Assembly: GCF_001425235.1 (NCBI RefSeq)
Contig: NZ_LMEA01000014.1
Location: 56,795-120,794, forward strand
DNA: 64,000 nt
Direction: 5' to 3'
Origin: Devosia sp. Root413D1
GTDB lineage: Bacteria > Pseudomonadota > Alphaproteobacteria > Rhizobiales > Devosiaceae
In this document: piece after piece, positions 59,461 to 64,000 of the stretch
Layout: each line of letters starts with the position of its first letter
How positions within the stretch are numbered: position 1 is the first letter of the stretch
Notes under the pieces: generated by a model
Told to the model about the DNA's origin: nothing
Database searches by the model: none
Seen by the model: only the letters and a program-made list of their open reading frames with translations
Translations under genes and position numbers: made by a program

Positions 59461-61046
59461 GGCGCAGTCCCCATGGGCAGCACCACATCCATGTAGCCCT
59501 GCGGCGAGTGGATGAATGCCGCCGTCTCGGCGAAGAACGCCATCGCCGGCCCGGCGGCCAGCGCCAGCAGCACGCAGAGCGCCAGGAGCGCGACGATCGG
59601 GACGATTTCGGCAGTACGGACCCGCGGGACGTCGCTGTCGGGCAGCGAGGTCCAGAAGATGTTGATGCCGTTGCGCACCATCGCCACCAGCACCAGGAAC
59701 CCCGAGCCGATCAGCGCCGCGATGAACCACCAGGTGGCGGCAGTCGGGCCGGCGCCGAGCGCTGCCGAGATCATGGCGAATTTCGAGACGAACCCGGAGA
59801 GCGGCGGCAAGCCGGCCATGATCAGCGCAGCAATGGCGAAGCACCAGCTGACCAGCGTCGCGGCGCCGGGCAGGGTGCGGCTGACCTCGTCGCTGTCATC
59901 GGGCGCCTCTTCCTCGTCGCCGTAGATTTCGAGCGACACGGCCAGCACCTGGGCTTCGGCCGGCAGGATCTGGTCGATCACATCCTTGAGCAGGAACAAC
60001 GCCCCGGCCGCGAGGGTGGCGGCCACCACATAATAGAGCGCCCCGCTGGTCACCCCTGGCGCGTTGTAGCCGACGGCGAGGAGGAGCGTGCCGGCCGAAA
60101 CCAGGATCAGGTAGCTCGCCAGCCGGTCGAGCGCCTTGCTGGAGAGCGCGCCGATGCTGCCATAGGCGATGGTCGCCAGCCCCAGCACCAGCAGCACGTT
60201 CTGCCCGAACGCCAGTTCCGGGCCCGAGGCGTTGGCGAAGACCAGGGTCCAGAGCCTGAGGATGGCGTAGAACCCCACCTTGGTCATCACCGCGAACAGG
60301 GCCGCGACGGGTGGCGCCGCCGAAGAATAGGTGCGCGGCAGCCAGAAATGCAGCGGCCAGGAGCCGGCCTTGATCAGGAAGGCGACCCCCAGCACCGCAG
60401 CGCCGGCATCGAACAGCCCGCGATCATCGGGGGCGATCAGCGGCACGGCGCGGCCGATATCGGCCATGTTGAGCGTGCCGGTGGTGGCGTAGATCAGCGC
60501 CACGCCGATGAGGAACAGGAACGAGGCGACGAGGTTGATGGCGATATAGTGCAGCGCCGCCTTCACCTGGTTGCGGCCACCGCCATGCAGCGTCAGCCCG
60601 TAGGAGGCGGCGAGCAGCAGTTCGAAGAAGACGAACAGGTTGAACAGGTCGCCAGTCAAGAAGGCGCCGTTGAGCCCCATGGTCAGGGCATGGAACAGCG
60701 GGAAGAAGTTGCTGCCGCGGCTGTGCCAGCGCGCCGAGGCATAGAGGAGGGCCGCGAGCGACAGGATCGAGGTGACCAGCACCATCACCGCCGCCAGCCG
60801 GTCGGCGACCAAGACGATGCCGAACGGCACCGGCCAGTTGCCGAGCGGGTAGACTGCTGCGAGGTTCCCATCCGATCGCGCCAGCACCACCAGCAAGAGG
60901 ATCGAAACCAGCAGCAGCACGACGCTGAAGGCGATGTTGAGCCGCACCCGGCTGACGGGCCTGAGGTTGCCCAGCAGCAGGTTGGCGATCACCGCCGCCA
61001 TCGGCACGAGGATGGGCAGGATGGCGATGTGGTTGAGCTCGGCCAT
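59457..61046 (-). CDS. phaD: Mrp/Pha cation/proton antiporter subunit D
   Basis: A 529-residue membrane protein of the proton-conducting NuoL/M/N-like family, about 14 helices. Conserved features: the Glu-containing helix 'LFVFFELLLAASYGL', Lys in 'FLIKAGSWPLHFWLP' and the His-rich 'AAPPVAALFAVMTKVGFYAI'. A loop 'YGDEEEAPDDSDEVSR' is acidic and specific to the Pha branch. It is one of the two proton or cation translocating subunits. The start overlaps the stop of subunit C by 1 bp. Confidence 0.94.
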   Translation of the reverse strand: MAELNHIAILPILVPMAAVIANLLLGNLRPVSRVRLNIAFSVVLLLVSILLLVVLARSDGNLAAVYPLGNWPVPFGIVLVADRLAAVMVLVTSILSLAALLYASARWHSRGSNFFPLFHALTMGLNGAFLTGDLFNLFVFFELLLAASYGLTLHGGGRNQVKAALHYIAINLVASFLFLIGVALIYATTGTLNMADIGRAVPLIAPDDRGLFDAGAAVLGVAFLIKAGSWPLHFWLPRTYSSAAPPVAALFAVMTKVGFYAILRLWTLVFANASGPELAFGQNVLLVLGLATIAYGSIGALSSKALDRLASYLILVSAGTLLLAVGYNAPGVTSGALYYVVAATLAAGALFLLKDVIDQILPAEAQVLAVSLEIYGDEEEAPDDSDEVSRTLPGAATLVSWCFAIAALIMAGLPPLSGFVSKFAMISAALGAGPTAATWWFIAALIGSGFLVLVAMVRNGINIFWTSLPDSDVPRVRTAEIVPIVALLALCVLLALAAGPAMAFFAETAAFIHSPQGYMDVVLPMGTAP

Positions 61047-61381
61047 CAGTCGAGCTTCCCATCGACATGGTCATTGCCGGTCAAGCCGCGGGCGGCGAGC
61101 AGCACCACGAGGAACAAAGCCGTCATGGCAAAGCCGATGACAATGGCGGTGAGCACCAGCGCCTGCGGCACCGGATCGACATAGTCGGCCGGGTTGGCGT
61201 TGGCGCCATCGAGGATCGGCGCCGCATCCATGCGCAGCCGGCCCATGGCGAGGATGAACAGGTTCACCGCGTAGGAGATCAGCGACAACCCGATGATTAC
61301 CTGGAAGGTGCGGGGGCGGAGGATCAAATAGACCCCGGAGGCAGCAAGCACACCGATGGCGGCGGCAAGGATCAGTTCCAT
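61046..61381 (-). CDS. phaC: Mrp/Pha cation/proton antiporter subunit C
   Basis: A 111-residue NuoK-like membrane protein with three helices and 'GLSLISYAVNLFILAMGRL', the MnhC signature, and 'DPVPQALVLTAIVIGFAMTA'. The ATG at 61381 overlaps the end of the AB gene by 10 bp. It is the small core subunit next to D. The symbol follows antiporter naming and has nothing to do with polyhydroxyalkanoate synthase. Confidence 0.92.
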   Translation of the reverse strand: MELILAAAIGVLAASGVYLILRPRTFQVIIGLSLISYAVNLFILAMGRLRMDAAPILDGANANPADYVDPVPQALVLTAIVIGFAMTALFLVVLLAARGLTGNDHVDGKLD

Positions 61382-64000
61382 TTTGCCAGCCCCTCGCGTT
61401 CCCTGGGTTTGGCCGATCCGGCAGGCTTGGGCCGGCGGATCGACTGGTGCGCCAGCGCGATCAGCATCAGCACGGTGGCGCCGACCACCAGGGCAAAGAC
61501 GCCCAGGTCGAACAGCAGCGCCGTCGCCAGCGGGATTTTGCCGATGAGCGGGATCTCGGCATAGGCGAAAGCCGAGGTGAGGAACGGCGCGCCCAGCGCC
61601 ATCGCCCCCAGCCCGGTCAGCATGGCGAGCAGCAGGCCCCAGCCGATCCACAGCACCGGCAGGACGCGCAGCCGCTCTTCGACCCAGCGGGTGCCGCGGG
61701 CCATGTATTGCAGGATAAAGGCCAGCGACATGATGATGCCGGCGATGAAGCCGCCGCCCGGCAGGTCGTGGCCGCGCAGCAGCATGTAGATGGCGATCAG
61801 GATCACCACCGGGAACAGCCAGCTCATGATCAGCGAGGGGATGCGCAGGAAATCGTCGGCGACGCGCTGGCCGTCGGCGCTGCCATCGAGCAGGCGCTGC
61901 TGCTCGGGCCGCTCGGCGCTGTCGACGGCCGGCCGGAAGCGGCGCAACAGGCCGAACACGGTGAGCGCCACGACGCCGAGCACGGTGATCTCGCCCATCG
62001 TGTCAAAGCCGCGGAAATCCACCAGCATGACGTTGACCACGTTGGTGCCGCCGCCCTCCTTGTAGGCGTTGGCGAGGAAGAACTCCGAGATGCCCAGGGG
62101 AGCGTCGCGGGTCATCACGGCGTAGCTCAAGAGGGCGGCGCCCAGCCCGACCAACACCGCGAGGCCGACGTCGCGCAGGCGCCTGAGCCGCATCTTCAGC
62201 GTCAGGTCCTCCGGCACCGGCAGGCGCTTGGGCAGCCAGCGGAGGCCCAAGAGGATCAGCACCGTGGTGGCTATTTCGGCGAGCAGCTGGGTGAGCGCCA
62301 GGTCGGGCGCCGACAGCCAGGCGAAGGTGATGCAGGTGGCGAGCCCGGCGCCGCCCATCAGGATCATTGCCGCGAGCCGGTGGAACTTGGCCTGCTGTGC
62401 GGCGGCGATGGCGCTGATGCCGCCCACGAGCCAGACGAGGCCGAGCACCGGATCGAAGCTTTCCGGCAGCGGCAGGTTGCCCATGCGGGCCCAGCCGGCC
62501 GCGACGCCCGCGGCGAGCGCCAGGAGCACCACGATGAAGATCTGCGGCTGCAGCCGTTGCGTGCCGAACAGCTCGATGAAGCTGCGCGCCCATTTGTTGG
62601 TGGCGTTCAGCAGCAGGCGTTCGAAGATACGCTGGCCGCGGAAGCGGGTCAGCAAGGGCAGTCCGTCGACATCGCGGAAGCGCCGGTAATAGGGCACGTA
62701 GATCACCACGCCGCCGAGCATGGCGAGGAGGCTCATCAGCAGCGGCCAGTTGAAGCCGTGCCAGACTGAGAGGCTGTAATAGGGCGTGTCGGGCCCGAGC
62801 ACCGACTGCACTGCCGCGGCGAGGAACGGCCCGATGGTGATGCCGGGGATGATGCCGACGGCGAGGCAGACCACTACCAAGAGTTCCATCGGCCGCCGCA
62901 TCAAGGCCGGCGGTTCGTGCGGCACCCGGTCGAGTTCGGTTGGCGGTGGCCCGAAGAACACGCCATGCACGAACTTGATCGAGTAGGCGACGCTCAGCAT
63001 GCCGGCAATGGTCGCGCCGATCGGCAGCGAGTAGTTGACGAAGATGTCGGGGTGGAACTCCGCCGTTTCGGTGAAGAACATTTCCTTCGACAGGAAGCCG
63101 TTGAGCAGCGGCACCCCGGCCATGGCGCCGCAAGCGATGATGGCGAAGGTGGCGGTGAACGGCATGAACCGCCACAACCCACTGAGCTTTCGCACGTCGC
63201 GGGTGCCGGTCTCGTGGTCGATGATGCCCACCACCATGAACAGCGAGGCCTTGAAGGTGGCGTGGTTGGCGATGTGGAAGATCGCCGCGACGGCAGCGAG
63301 CGGCGTCCCCATGCCGAGCAGCGTGGTGATGAGGCCGAGGTGACTGATGGTCGAATAGGCGAGGAGGCCCTTGAGGTCGCGCTGGAACAAGGCCGCGGCA
63401 GCCCCGAAGATCAGCGTCGCGAGCCCGGTATAGGTGACGATGGCGAACCAGAGCTCGGAATCCGACATCACCGGCCAGAAGCGGGTGAGGAGGAACACGC
63501 CGGCCTTCACCATAGTGGCCGAGTGGAGATAGGCCGAGACCGGGGTCGGCGCCGTCATGGCGTTGGGCAGCCAGAACTGGAACGGGAACTGCGCGCTCTT
63601 GGTGAAGGCGGCGAGCAGGAACAGGATCAGCGTCACCGGGTAGAGCGGGCTATCGACCAGCGTGCTGCCCGAAGCCAGCACATCGTCGAGCTCGTAGCTG
63701 CCCACGATATGGCCGATGAGCAGCATGGCGACGAACAGCGCCAGCCCACCCATGCCGGTAACGATCAGCGCCATGCGGGCGCCATCGCGCGCATCGCCGC
63801 GGTGGTACCAGTAGCCGATGAGCAGGAACGAGACGAGGCTGGTCAGCTCCCAGAACACAGCGAGCTGGATGATGTTGCCGGAGAGCACGAGCCCCAGCAT
63901 CGCCCCCATGAAGGCGAGCAGCAGCGCATAAAAGCGCGCCACCGGATCCTTGGGCGACATGTAGTAGCGCGCATAGAGCACGACGAGCAGGCCGATCAGC
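61372..64000 (-). CDS. phaAB: Mrp/Pha cation/proton antiporter fused subunits A and B (5' end cut off by the window)
   Basis: At least 875 residues are visible; the reading frame is open to the right edge, so the N-terminal part is missing. The NuoL-like core shows 'FWELTSLVSFLLIGYW', 'FTKSAQFPFQFWLPNAMTAP' and 'ATMVKAGVFLLTRFWPVM'. The last 250 residues form the MnhB domain ('GHDLPGGGFIAGIIMSLAFI'), fused directly to A. This AB fusion marks the group 2 Mrp systems common in alphaproteobacteria such as Sinorhizobium Pha. It is the main cation/proton path. The C subunit gene overlaps its end. Confidence 0.93.
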   Translation of the reverse strand, partial: LIGLLVVLYARYYMSPKDPVARFYALLLAFMGAMLGLVLSGNIIQLAVFWELTSLVSFLLIGYWYHRGDARDGARMALIVTGMGGLALFVAMLLIGHIVGSYELDDVLASGSTLVDSPLYPVTLILFLLAAFTKSAQFPFQFWLPNAMTAPTPVSAYLHSATMVKAGVFLLTRFWPVMSDSELWFAIVTYTGLATLIFGAAAALFQRDLKGLLAYSTISHLGLITTLLGMGTPLAAVAAIFHIANHATFKASLFMVVGIIDHETGTRDVRKLSGLWRFMPFTATFAIIACGAMAGVPLLNGFLSKEMFFTETAEFHPDIFVNYSLPIGATIAGMLSVAYSIKFVHGVFFGPPPTELDRVPHEPPALMRRPMELLVVVCLAVGIIPGITIGPFLAAAVQSVLGPDTPYYSLSVWHGFNWPLLMSLLAMLGGVVIYVPYYRRFRDVDGLPLLTRFRGQRIFERLLLNATNKWARSFIELFGTQRLQPQIFIVVLLALAAGVAAGWARMGNLPLPESFDPVLGLVWLVGGISAIAAAQQAKFHRLAAMILMGGAGLATCITFAWLSAPDLALTQLLAEIATTVLILLGLRWLPKRLPVPEDLTLKMRLRRLRDVGLAVLVGLGAALLSYAVMTRDAPLGISEFFLANAYKEGGGTNVVNVMLVDFRGFDTMGEITVLGVVALTVFGLLRRFRPAVDSAERPEQQRLLDGSADGQRVADDFLRIPSLIMSWLFPVVILIAIYMLLRGHDLPGGGFIAGIIMSLAFILQYMARGTRWVEERLRVLPVLWIGWGLLLAMLTGLGAMALGAPFLTSAFAYAEIPLIGKIPLATALLFDLGVFALVVGATVLMLIALAHQSIRRPKPAGSAKPREREGLAKWN

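Noticed and set aside
61046-61381. Polyhydroxyalkanoate synthase for the phaC symbol
   Set aside because: The protein is a 111-residue NuoK-like antiporter subunit within an Mrp/Pha operon; only the symbol is shared.

Overview
The window is GC-rich, densely coded chromosomal DNA with no rRNA, tRNA, phage, insertion sequence or CRISPR array that I can see. Gene content suggests a soil- or plant-associated alphaproteobacterium of the Hyphomicrobiales, and Devosia-like bacteria are my best guess: many ABC uptake operons each paired with an IclR, LacI or GntR regulator, an Mrp/Pha antiporter with fused A and B subunits, uronate dehydrogenase, and many palindromic extragenic repeats. The genus is an inference and was not tested.

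Layout. (1) 163-2535: IclR regulator, ABM-fold protein and FAH-family hydrolase, with a dyad operator candidate between the regulator and the enzymes. (2) 2891-10116: ADP-ribosylglycohydrolase and a BMP-type (nucleoside-like) ABC importer, divergent from a LacI regulator. (3) 10415-23600: a nitrogen-compound locus. Divergently from a second BMP importer lies a GST / Rieske-less catalytic oxygenase / separate Rieske protein operon. Inside and after the importer genes sit formamidase, biuret hydrolase (BiuH-like), a second isochorismatase-fold hydrolase, an AtzH-like protein, a GntR regulator and, convergent, allophanate hydrolase. (4) 23985-34751: hexuronate catabolism: SMP-30 lactonase, GntR regulator, mannonate dehydratase, 5-dehydro-4-deoxyglucarate dehydratase, a solute-binding-protein-family-5 ABC importer and uronate dehydrogenase. 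(5) 34894-48065: a peptide ABC importer with an S33 prolyl peptidase, divergent from a DHDPS-family enzyme, an M24B Xaa-Pro aminopeptidase, a GH127 beta-L-arabinofuranosidase and a GntR regulator. This combination fits use of hydroxyproline-rich plant glycoproteins (extensins). (6) 48285-56309: two-component system divergent from a complete RND efflux pump. (7) 56583-58243: small cytochrome c, an unknown exported protein and an HxlR regulator. (8) 58356-64000: Mrp/Pha cation/proton antiporter genes G, F, E, D, C and AB; the fused AB gene runs off the right edge.

The most interesting candidates are the split Rieske oxygenase with its GST-like neighbour. It resembles the NdmC/NdmD/NdmE arrangement of methylxanthine N-demethylation but sits next to biuret/allophanate/formamide nitrogen-release enzymes. 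The second is the GH127-prolyl peptidase-peptide importer locus. Several operator candidates tie genes together: an exact 14-bp sequence shared by two hexuronate promoters, TGCA-core sites shared by the oxygenase/importer and allophanate hydrolase promoters, and 11-bp-spaced direct repeats near the two-component system.
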